A DNA stretch of 21,846 nucleotides from Multifurca ochricompacta (taxonomy: Eukaryota > Basidiomycota > Agaricomycetes > Russulales > Russulaceae), in contig WTXG01000449.1 of NCBI GenBank assembly GCA_022496185.1, forward strand, positions 1 through 21,846, given 5' to 3'. The notes under the pieces were generated by a model. The model was given only the letters and a program-made list of their open reading frames with translations. It had not been told where the DNA came from and ran no database searches. The first letter of the stretch is position 1, and each line of letters begins with the position of its first letter. Below are positions 1 through 8,931 of this stretch, one piece after another. A program made the translations under genes and the position numbers.

Positions 1-481
1 CCACGACTGGGATACTTGGGTTGATGCTGCTCGGAGGCAGCAACAAGACTACCTTGACTTTCAGACAAGGTTTGGAGTGACACCAAAAAAGGAAAGACCC
101 AAGACCAGTGGAAGACAGCATTCGGAGTGAAGCCCGCACCACACGGCCAGAGGGATCCAAACGCTATGGATACCTCTGCAGACCGGGCCCGAGCTCGGGC
201 AGCACTTACGGAAGACGAGCGGCAGACACTAATGAAGGAAGGACGCTGCTTCCGTTGCAGAGCATTGGGACATATGTCCCGGGACTGCCCCAAGAAGGGA
301 GCGTGAGTCGCTGTCGCCACGGTAGCACCGGAACACCCCGTTCAGAACAACCCCCCCCGCCGTGGACAAGTGATCAAAAGAAGAGAAGGCTCAGGATATA
401 TGGGCCAACATGATGAAGGAGAGTGAGGAAGTGCGCGCCATACTAGTAGAAAAGGCGTTTGCAAAGAAGGATTTTTGTTAG
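1..481 (+). pseudogene. Element A: 3' part of gag (broken)
   Basis: This is the C-terminal part of a Ty3/gypsy Gag, the structural protein that packages element RNA. It aligns by eye with the end of B gag: the capsid-end motif DWDTWVDAARRQQQDYLDFQ is nearly identical in B. A CCHC zinc knuckle of the form CX2CX4HX4C lies at 247-288 (CFRC, then GHMSRDC). The reading frame changes twice: once in or after the A-run near 85-96, and again in the C/A-rich stretch near 340-400. There is a TGA at 304-306. The tail (AKKDFC, then TAG at 479-481) overlaps the start of pol. The equivalent of B's slippery heptamer reads A_AAG_AAG, so it is no longer canonical. The start lies left of the window. Non-functional copy; family assignment is secure. 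Confidence 0.9.
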
Positions 482-3400
482 GCTCAAACCATCGGCCTGG
501 GCACGAGCACTCCATGTTACCTCTGTGTATGCTAGTCGATTCAAATCATTGAAAATACCAGTCCATTTTGAAACTACACAGAGGACGGCCGATCGAGATA
601 TTTTAGTGGACTCCGGAGCCACAGACAATTTTATTCACCCACGACTAATCAAAACAATGGGCCTGGGACGGCTGGCACTTCCCCAGGAAAAGAACATTTG
701 GAACATTGACGGAACAGCCAACCGCGCTGGAAAGATCACTCATTACACGGATCTGAAGGTCCAGGTTGGAGAAACCATGAAGAACATTCGTTTCCTGATT
801 ATGGACCTGGGAGACGAAGATCTTATTTTAGGATATCCGTGGCTTGCCGCGTTTGAGCCCAAGATCAACTGGGCTGACGCGACAATGGATAAAGAATCAT
901 ATCCCACTATCATCACGTCGATAGGATATGACTATGCAGTCAGACACCCAATGATAAAAGCCACGAGCAGGAAGAGAAGACCCAGGACGCTGTTACGCCA
1001 CTAAAGCGTCGGAACTAGCCCAAAAGGCAATACAAGGGCAGGTGGAAAAGACATACAGCGATGTAGTGCCGAGTGCCTACCATCGGCATTGGAAGGTGTT
1101 TTCGAGGAAGAATCCCAGCGTTTTCCACCTCCCAGACCATGGGACCACGCCATAGACTTACTCCCTGATACGCCAACAGCAATAGATTGCAAAATCTATC
1201 CACTGTCCCAGTCTGAGCAGGTGGCATTAACGGAGTTCCTGGAAGAACATTGGCAAAGGATATATTCGCCCATCCAAGTCGCAGTACGCTTCACCCTTCT
1301 TCTTCATCAAAAAGAAGGATGGCAAGCTGCGACCAGTTCAGGATTATCGGCGGATTAACGCATACACCGTGAAAAACGCTTACCCCCTACCGCTCATCTC
1401 CGAACTTATTGACACCATGAGGGATAAGTCCCTCTTCTCAAAGATGGACGTGCGATGGGGTTATAACAACGTCAGGATCAAGGAAGGTGACCAGTGCAAA
1501 GCGGCTTCAAAACAAATCAAGGGTTGTTCGAGCCTAATGTTATGTTCTTTGGCCTCACGAACTCGCCGGCAACGTTCCAGGCCATGATGAATCACATCTT
1601 CCGTGATCTCATTCTCACCGGAGAAGTAGTGGTCTATATGGACGACATTCTAGTAGCCACTGCAGATAATTTGGACCACCACCGACACCGGGTACATCAG
1701 GTACTGGACATACTGCATGAACATGACCTCTACCTCAAACCTGCCAAATGCTCCTTTGAACAACGGAGCGTTGAGTATCTAGGGGTCATCTTGGAAGGAG
1801 GACGAGTGCGCATGGATCCCGTAAAAGTACAGGGAATCCGGGAGTGGCCCGTGCCGACCTGCGTCAAGGATGTCCGATCATTCATCGGATTCTGTAACTT
1901 TTACCAACGATTCGTCAAGGGATTTTCGGGCATGGCGCGACCACTGAACGACCTACTGAAAAAGGATGTACCATGGCATTGGGATGCCGCACAGCAGCAG
2001 GCGTTTGAACAGATTAGAAACCTCGTCGGCTCAGAACCAGTACTTATCCAACCAGATCTGAGCCACCCCTTTGAACTAGAGGTGGACGCCTCGCACTTTG
2101 CGAACGGGCAGTATTATATCAGAGAGATGCCGCACAAGTGCTTCACCCAGTGGCGTACTATTCCGAGACCTTCTCCCCTGCTGAAAGGAACTACGACATC
2201 TGGGATAGGGAGCTCTTAGCCATAGTCAAGGCATTGCGACACTGGCGACCCTATTTGGCAGGCACCCTCATAAGACCGTCATTCACACTGATCATTCCAA
2301 CCTCTTATACTGGAAGGAACCCCACAAGATCAGCCGGCGTGTAGCACGAGAAGTCTTGGAATTAGAAGAATATAACTTCACGCTGAAACACATTGCTGGA
2401 AGTCAGAATGCTAGAGCAGATGCATTGTCGCGCAGACCAGACATGCATACGGGGGAAGACGACAATAACGACATCACTGTCCTCCCAGAAGAGGTATTTG
2501 CCAAGACGGCCATTGTCAGTCTCCATGATATGGACCTTTGGGCACAAGTTTCCCAAAATATGAACCAAGACCTGTGTCGTTCATGGGCTGACGCTCACAA
2601 TTTAAAAGAAATCAGCAGTCTTTGGTGGAAAGATGGAGATCGACTCATTGTCACCGGTGGTGACAACATTAAGAGGGGGGTGATCCATTTTCATCACGAC
2701 CTTCCCTCCGCTGGCCATCCAGGCATTGCCAACACTTATGCCCTGGCCAAGAGAGACTATTGGTGGCCCAATATGAAAAAAGACATTGAGAGCTACGTAC
2801 GAGGATGCGCATCATGTCAAGCAAACAAGGTGAACACGCACCCAAAAGTCCCACCAATGCTTCCCATCACTCCCAGTACATCGACTCCTTTCCAGACCAT
2901 CGCCATGGACTTCATTGTCAAGCTGCCCAAATCACAAGGCTTCGACACTATCCTTACAATCACAGACCATGATTGTTCCAAAGCGGCCCTCTTCATCCCC
3001 TGCAACGAAACTATCACAGCGGAAGGAGTGGCGAAACTATACCTGAACCACGTGTACCGTCATTACGGACTCCCAAAAAGGATCATCTCTGACCGAGATA
3101 CCCGTTTTACATCGGCATTCGCGAGAGCCTTATGCAAAACGCTGGACATCACGCAGAATATCTCAACAGCATACCATCCACAGACAGACAGACAGTCTGA
3201 GCGGACGAACCAATGGTTGGAACAGTATCTCCGGTTTTGGTGCAACGGCAGGCAAGACGACTGGGCAGAATGGCTGTCGACCGCAGAATTCGCTCACAAT
3301 TCATGGCCCAATGGGACGACAAAAGCCACCCCTTTCTCCCTTATCATGGGCTGGACTCCACACACCACATGGACAGAGAAGCCCATCAATGTCCCGTCAG

Positions 3401-3943
3401 TAACCGAACAAATCGGCCAATGGGAAGAGCTGCGGAAATCAGCCAATGAGAATCTGGTAAAGGCGCAACAGCTTCTGGCAGCACAGCCAAGCACATTCAC
3501 ACCTTATCGGACCAATGACTGGGTGTGGCTCGAGGGTAGGAATATTCACACGTCACACCCCTCGGCCAAATTAGCGCCCCGACGCCACGGACCCTTCCAA
3601 ATCACAAGGAAGCTGTCAGACGTCTCTTACGAACTACAGTTGCCGCCGAAATGGAAGATCCACCCAGTCTTCCATGCCAAGCTTCTGACCCCTTACAAGG
3701 AAACCTCCATTCACGAGAGAACTTCCGAGACCCCCGCCTGACCTTATCGACGGCGAAGAAGAATGGGAAGTGGAGCGCGTTCTAGACTCCAAGCGACAAG
3801 GCCGAGGGTGCAATTGTATTACCTGATCAAGTGGAAAGGTTTCCCAGACTCTGACAACTCGTGGGAACCAGCCGGGATATCTCTGCCCCGGACCTGATTG
3901 CGGAGTTCCATTTACGACATCCCCAAGCGCCCAAGAACAGTTA
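450..3943 (+). pseudogene. Element A: pol (PR-RT-RNaseH-IN-chromodomain), frameshifted
   Basis: Pol polyprotein of a chromodomain Ty3/gypsy element, which would copy the element RNA and integrate the DNA. Segments in order: aspartic protease with DSGATDNF near 610-635; RT from about 1130 to 1900 with the YMDDILVA active site near 1637-1660; RNase H near 2080-2260 and up to the ADALSRRPD motif near 2420; integrase 2680-3300 with an HHCC zinc motif, the D, D, E triad (AMDFIVKLP, ISDRDTRF, QSERTNQ) and a GPF-type tail; then a chromodomain near 3750-3940. Frameshifts lie near 960-1010, 1070-1090, 1240-1370, 1505, 2105-2140, 2265-2350 and twice in the chromodomain (after 3735), so only integrase is a long open stretch (2356-3741). 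The sequence aligns along its length with B pol. The stop is TAA at 3941-3943, 74 nt before ORF3. Dead copy, older than B. Confidence 0.95.
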
Positions 3944-4017
3944 AAAAGGGGGAACCAACTCCAGACTTTTCCCCCCAGAACAACGCCTCACCAGCAACGT
4001 CCTAACCACACTTTAAC

Positions 4018-5215
4018 ATGTCTTCCTCCTTCATCGCTGCCTCCGCCGCTATCGACGCCTTCACTGCCACCACTTGGCGTGGAAGCCTTCCCTTCTGCTC
4101 ACCCCTCCACGCGCCCCTCTTCCCCTATCGACTATGAAGTCGCAGAGGCCCGAATCAAAAACCAATCCCCGAACCCAAATGACAACTTCACCCATCGCGA
4201 AGACCCCCACCCCAACGACCTGCTCAATGGAGAGATCGATGACGAAGCCCCAGAATTCCCGTTCATCCCCAACAACCCCAACTCCTCGATGTACTTCCCC
4301 TTGGAGATCACAATGGCTGACGGATCTGCAGCCATCGCCAAATACATCTACTATACCAATGGCGGAATGGATGTGGCGGGGTGTATGAAGAAGGATGGGC
4401 CGGTTTACAGAGCTCCTGTCTATCTGGAGGAGAGGTATACAGGTCGACTCCACCACACGTTGACTGACGAACAGTTGGGGCATCTCGCCGCGGAAGACTG
4501 TCGCGCCTTTGCGATCGATGAGGTGATGAACGACATGAGACTGCCGCGCTTGAAGGCGGAAGTCATGAGGCTGAGGAAGAGTATCACCTTGAGGAGGACG
4601 CTAAACCAACAGTATAAGGAGCACGCAAAGATGATGGCAAGGCTGACAAATGGGATATTCCAGTTGGAATCAGAGATTGTGGATATCAGGAAGAGGTTGG
4701 AAGTGGGGGATGCGTACCAGACAATTGCTGAAAGGTATGCAGACACTTATGCACGACCCCTCCCCCCTCGAACCTTGGGTGCGGCCCCGACGTTACTGCC
4801 GACTCGGCTGGAGATGCCGCGCTTGCATGAAAACCCGCGCGGGGAAACCTGCTGGTGATGTGATAGCAAGTATCACATAAGCTGGAACTGTCCCCTCAAC
4901 CGCAAATGGTGTCGACACTGTCGAAGCAATCTCCACTGGAGCAGACACTGCATCTTCCGACGTGTAGGAGTGGCACCAACCATCACCAACCCGTCAGGCT
5001 GGTGCGGCAAGTGCCTTCGCCATAACGCTGGGCACAAAGAAATCGACTGCCCCGTCTACGACTTATGCCGTGCATGTGGCCAGCGTGGTCCATATGGGTT
5101 TCTTTGTACCCACGCATGTCCGCAAGAGTTGGAGTTGTATAGCATGGATGACCGTAATGTAGCTGATGATTACCTGGAGCTGGTACAGGATGATGACGGT
5201 ACGAGTCGTTTCTAG
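4018..5215 (+). pseudogene. Element A: ORF3, zinc-knuckle accessory ORF (broken)
   Basis: A third ORF between pol and the 3' LTR, on the same strand as pol. It starts at ATG 4018 (MSSSFIAASAAIDAF, matching B's MSFIAANAAV). One frameshift lies near 4070-4079, and a TGA at 4856-4858 replaces the CGA found in B within the first knuckle (CW-stop-CDSKYH against B's CWRCDSKYH). The protein has an acidic N-terminal part with PEFPF and NNPNSSMYFPLEITMADG, a helical, probably coiled-coil stretch (LPRLKAEVMRLRK to ERYADTYA), four Cys/His zinc motifs from about 4850 to 5130, and an acidic tail ending DDDGTSRF. It is not related by eye to gag, pol or a typical env: there is no signal peptide or membrane segment. 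Function unknown; the zinc motifs suggest nucleic-acid binding. Confidence 0.85.
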
Positions 5216-5232
5216 CCGGGACTGCTAGAACC

Positions 5233-5243
5233 AGAAGAGGGGG
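5233..5243 (+). promoter_or_regulatory. Element A polypurine tract
   Basis: Purine run AGAAGAGGGGG three bases upstream of the 3' LTR. This is the usual position of the RNase H-resistant primer for plus-strand DNA synthesis. The same 11 bases followed by TGA occur at 14295-14305 in B. Confidence 0.8.
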
Positions 5244-5246
5244 TGA

Positions 5247-5832
5247 TGTTACGAACCCCGTCTCTTCCCGTCTTTTTCTTCCTACCCAACGACAACCCCT
5301 CTTTGCCGCCTACCCTACATTACCAGATCACGTCTCCATCGTGGGATCCGTCACGTGCTTTACTTCCTTCCCGTGATTGACTTTGTCTCTGTTTGTCTCG
5401 CTTTGTCTATGATTGACTCCTTTTTCCCTTATCTCTTATCCCTTATCGTACGACCGGACACTTACTTAGTTCCCTATCAGAAGCTAGGCTTTACGCCCTT
5501 TGCTTTTGTATATTTGGGCCCACATGACTCCATTCTCTTATCTCGTAGACGCCCATTCGATTACGTATATAAGTCCACTGTATCTACAATGTAGACCTCA
5601 GACTCGACTTATTGAATACATCGGTGTTCGTCTTCTGGACTTCCCCTTGAAACCTCTGACTTGATCGTCTCAGTGCTTTGGGCACTTTCCACTTAACATT
5701 GCCACTCGGGAACAGCCCCGTTGGCTTTGACTCACCCACTTACACTCCAAGAGGCCTTATTGGTCTCTTATCTGAACATACGAACAAAGCTGTCGCACAA
5801 GTCGTGCAGAACGTCTCACACCAGACGTAACA
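5247..5832 (+). repeat. Element A 3' LTR (586 bp)
   Basis: Begins TGTTACGAACCCC and ends CCAGACGTAACA, so the ends carry the TGTTAC/GTAACA inverted repeat seen in B. It follows the polypurine tract of A directly. A TATATAA promoter box is at 5566-5572, and AGACTCGACTT, the predicted RNA 5' end by analogy with B, is at 5600-5610. It is related to but clearly diverged from B's LTR. The 3' flank is GAGCT, then coding sequence of element C; the matching 5' LTR and its flank lie outside the window. Confidence 0.92.
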
Positions 5833-6803
5833 GAGCTCCTCCCTCCTACTTTGACGGCGACAGGGCCCACGCGAAAAGATGGTTCGCCTTGCTCGAACTT
5901 CATTTCGCCCTTAACGCGTTCGTGCCCCTAGCCCAGAATGAACGATCCAAAGTGGCCTACGTGTTAGGATTGATCCGAGGCCCAAAAGTAGACCGATGGG
6001 TAGAAGACCAAATATACTGGCTTGCCGACATAAACACAGGACGAATCAGAGTTGTAAATGTGTGGGAAACCTTCCGGCAAATGTTCCTTACCGCATGGAC
6101 TGATGTCGCGGCAGGGCAAAAGGCACTACAAGCGCTGGAGCGATTACAAATGAAGGAGGGAAACATAGATGATTATATTGCCGAGTTCCGCGACTTAGCC
6201 ATTCGGGCCAGACTACACATTGATGACACAGCCGCACGACAGTACTTTTACCGAGGCTTACCAACTCAACTAGTCGCGACAATGCTGACGCAAGATCAGC
6301 CAGAGAATTTCGAAGAAGCATCAGTGTCTGCCCGACGTCACCACGCAAATTGGGTTTTCATGAAAAGCCTGACTAGAAATAAAACAGCTACTACCCCATC
6401 ACCCTGAGGAAATAAGTTCATGTTCTATCGCAAAAAGGACCCAAATGTGATGGATGTGGATGCGGTTAGGAAAGCAACCACCACAGAAGAAAAGGAACAG
6501 TACCGAAAGGAAGGACGATGCTTTGAATGTGGGCGGCGAGGGCATTTGGTTTGAGATTGTCCCAATAGAAAGCCCCGATCAAGTCCAAATAACTCGGCCC
6601 GGACCGCCACCATCTCGGAAGTGCCACCCACGACTGCGGCGGTACCCAACGGATCTAATGAGATGTCTGCAACTTCCTCAGCACCGATCACTCCCTCCAT
6701 CAGCATGTCAACACTCGCAACGGTGCTAAAAACAATGACGGACGAGCAACGTCTTGAACTACAAGACCAGTTCAAAGGAAATGAGGATTTTTATATCGCT
6801 TGA
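5833..6803 (+). pseudogene. Element C: gag fragment of a second Ty3-type lineage
   Basis: One reading frame codes for a Gag of the retrotrans_gag type. The capsid part includes PPSYFDGDRAHAKRWFALLE, VLGLIRGPKVDRWVEDQIYW and EGNIDDYIAEFRDLAIRAR, followed by a DPNVMDVDA linker, a CCHC knuckle (CFECGRRGHLV-stop-DC) and a Ser/Thr-rich tail ending QFKGNEDFYIA with TGA at 6801-6803. Two in-frame TGA codons interrupt it, at 6405-6407 and 6552-6554. The second falls where knuckles usually have Arg, consistent with CGA to TGA. It differs strongly from B gag, so it is a separate family. The N-terminus is cut by A's 3' LTR and the sequence stops 10 nt after the gag stop at B's 5' LTR; no C pol is seen in this window. 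Confidence 0.88.
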
Positions 6804-7131
6804 ATGACGCGGCTGTTACAATCTTTACCCTCCCTCCCTGTCTTCTTCACCCTCCCCAACGACAACCCTTCTTTACCGCCCACTTTACACTTCCTGATCA
6901 CGTCCCCGTCCTGGGATCCTTCACGTGCCTTGCTTCCATCCCCGTGACTCGCTTTGTATCTGTTGATGGACTGTGTACCTATGTTTGCCCCTTATCTCGT
7001 TATCTCTTTATCTTTAAGACCAGACACTTACTTAGTACCCTATCAGAAGCCAGGCTTTACGCCCTCCGCTTCCGTATATTCAGGCCCATCTGACTCGTAC
7101 TCCTTATCTCGTAGACGCCCACTCGATTACG

Positions 7132-7138
7132 TATATAA
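7132..7138 (+). promoter_or_regulatory. Element B TATA box
   Basis: TATATAA within GTATATAAGT. It lies 34 bp upstream of AGACTCGACTT (7166), a normal TATA-to-start distance and the place predicted for the RNA 5' end from the primer site. The same box is at 14627-14633 in the 3' LTR, and equivalents occur in the LTRs at 5247 and 17189. Confidence 0.8.
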
Positions 7139-7165
7139 GTCCACTGTAGCTACCTTGTAGACCTC

Positions 7166-7176
7166 AGACTCGACTT
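7166..7176 (+). promoter_or_regulatory. Element B predicted RNA 5' end / self-primer
   Basis: AGACTCGACTT is the exact reverse complement of AAGTCGAGTCT at 7400-7410. In Tf1 the first 11 nt of the transcript fold back onto the primer-binding site and are cleaved to prime minus-strand synthesis. Here the match length (11 nt), the position just downstream of the TATA box and the location of the partner next to the LTR all fit that scheme. Confidence 0.75.
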
Positions 7177-7399
7177 ATTGAATACATCGGTGCTTGTCTT
7201 CTGGACATCCCTTTGGAAGCCTTGACTCGACCATCTCAGTACTTCTGGTACTTTCCGCTCAACAGTGTCTTAGAGTACAGCCTCTTCGACTCTGACTCCT
7301 CCCGTTTAAACTCCAAGAGGTCTTATTGATCTCTTATCTGACCACGAACGAATGCTGTCACACAAGTCATGTGGAACGTCCCGCACCGGGCGTAACATC

Positions 7400-7410
7400 A
7401 AGTCGAGTCT
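7400..7410 (+). promoter_or_regulatory. Element B primer-binding site (self-primed type)
   Basis: AAGTCGAGTCT begins 2 nt after the end of the 5' LTR. It pairs over 11 nt with 7166-7176. I do not recognise a complement to a tRNA 3' end (no TGG-type start at the LTR edge), which favours self-priming over tRNA priming. Confidence 0.75.
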
Positions 7411-7416
7411 CTCATC

Positions 7417-8931
7417 GTGGCTTCCAGCCACAGTCAGACCCTCTTTAAAGAAGAACTCATCAAATGCAGAGACGAGAACAATCTTTCACAACAAGTACTT
7501 GGCTCTGCCGCTTGGAAAGACTTTGAGTCCAAGTTTGGATACTACGTCTATCACGACGGAAGATACCAGCCGGTAGAATACGACGACGAGAAAAGAGTTT
7601 GGTACCGTATCCGATATTCGGACAGTCGAAACTCTTGGGTCACTACAGGACCTGCTCCGCCTGAATTTGGATTAGGGCCGTGGAGAGAAAATCCCCCAGC
7701 CATTGTCACGGACTCTGAGCCAGAAGAGTACGTAGAAGAAAATAGCGAAGAAGCACTGGTATTAGCATCGACTACAGCCCCAGTTGCACCCGGAGTTGTC
7801 ACGATCAGAGCTCCTGCTTTGACAACCCCCCAGATTTCCATACAGTCCACAGACACTGTTACCCCATTTTACCAAAACATGTCCACGATCGCTGCCCAAC
7901 TTCCAGACCCAGTTCCTCCTCCACCACCACCCCCAGCCATGCTGCCACCAAACATTCCCCCACCATCGGGACGTCTGTCAGGTGTGCTACCACAGACGTT
8001 TACAGGGGATCAATCACAAAGCAAGAAGTTTATGCTGGAGTTTACCACCTTCAAAAACTTCAACCATGACATTCCCCAAATAATCAATCCTTTTCAACGT
8101 GCCAACCTCTTCCTATCGCTGATCCGAGGGGAGGCTGTAGACGATTGGACCATGGAGCAGCTGGAGTGGCTGAACGAACAAATTGAGAGTGGACGTCGCA
8201 CCACTAGTGAGGGGCTTTGGGAAACCATTGCCCAGCGGTTCAAAGATGCATACACGGATGGGCAGGCCAAGCAGAAGGCGGCTCGAGAGCTGAAGGCTCT
8301 AAAGATGGAAAAAGGAGAACTAGACGCCTATGTGGCAAAGTTCAGAAGTTTGGCCAACAGGGCCAGCTATGACACAGACAAAGAGGCAACGCTGGACCTC
8401 TTCTCCCAGGGGCTGCCTAACCCCCTGGTGAAGAACATTATCCAGTTCCACCATCCCAATGACTGGGATACATGGGTCGACGCTGCCCGACGACAGCAAC
8501 AGGATTACCTTGACTTCCAGACCCACTTCGGAGTCGACACCAGGAAGGGAAAGACCCGCGACCAATGGAAGGCCGCCTTTGGGGTTAAACCCACGCACAC
8601 CGGTCAGAGGGATCCGAACGCAATGGATACCTCTGCTGACAGAACCAAGGCATGAGTCGCCCTTACAGAAGATGAGAGGCAGACATTGATGAAGGAAGGA
8701 CGGTGCTTTCGCTGCAAAGCACAAGGACATATGTCAAAGGAATGCCCGAAGAAGGGAGTATGCGCAGCAGAAGCAATTGTCACACCTATCCGCAACAACC
8801 CACCGACGGTCGACAAAAAGACGCCGACAAAGGAGGAAAAAGTGCAAGAAATATGGGCTAATATGATGAAGGAGAGTGAAGAAGTGCGAGCTATCCTAGT
8901 GGAAAAGGCATTCGCAAAAAAGGATTTTTGA
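7417..8931 (+). pseudogene. Element B: gag, one internal TGA
   Basis: Structural Gag of the chromovirus, about 504 codons. An N-terminal region is rich in acidic and aromatic residues and is followed by a proline run (DPVPPPPPPPAMLPP near 7906-7945). The retrotrans_gag capsid core spans about 8020-8520 (FMLEFTTFKNF, LSLIRGEAVDDWTMEQLEW, EKGELDAYVAKFRSLA). A CCHC knuckle is at 8704-8745 (CFRC, GHMSKEC), and the tail ends AKKDF with TGA at 8929-8931. A TGA at 8653-8655, between capsid and knuckle, aligns with CGG in A and probably derives from CGA. The frame opens at 7396 after a TAA at the LTR end and has no ATG until 7879 (codon 155 from 7417). The start given, 7417, is GTG in a good context and is only provisional. 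The last codons overlap the pol frame at a slippery site. Confidence 0.9.
8916..8922 (+). promoter_or_regulatory. gag-pol -1 frameshift heptamer A_AAA_AAG
   Basis: In the gag frame the bases read A AAA AAG, a textbook X_XXY_YYZ heptamer, 6 nt before the gag stop. The pol frame is the -1 frame and is open across this point, continuing GGA TTT TTG ACT. I did not establish a downstream pseudoknot. In A the site has decayed and the next stretch is one base shorter. Confidence 0.65.

Larger units (their letters stand above)
6814..7397 (+). repeat. Element B 5' LTR (584 bp)
   Basis: Begins TGTTACAATC and ends CGGGCGTAACA. It is the same length as the copy at 14309-14892 and differs at ten positions by eye: 6924, 6967, 6999, 7022, 7082, 7090, 7116, 7350, 7353 and 7369. 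All are transitions, and all but 7090 are at a CpG in one of the two copies. It holds the promoter and, downstream of it, the R and U5 regions. Confidence 0.97.

Noticed and set aside
4061..4483. 140-codon minus-strand ORF opposite ORF3 of A
   Set aside because: It is a shadow of ORF3. Substitutions between A and B preserve the plus-strand protein, not this frame.
4018..5215. ORF3 as an envelope gene
   Set aside because: No signal peptide, membrane segment or fusion-like sequence; zinc motifs point to nucleic-acid binding instead.
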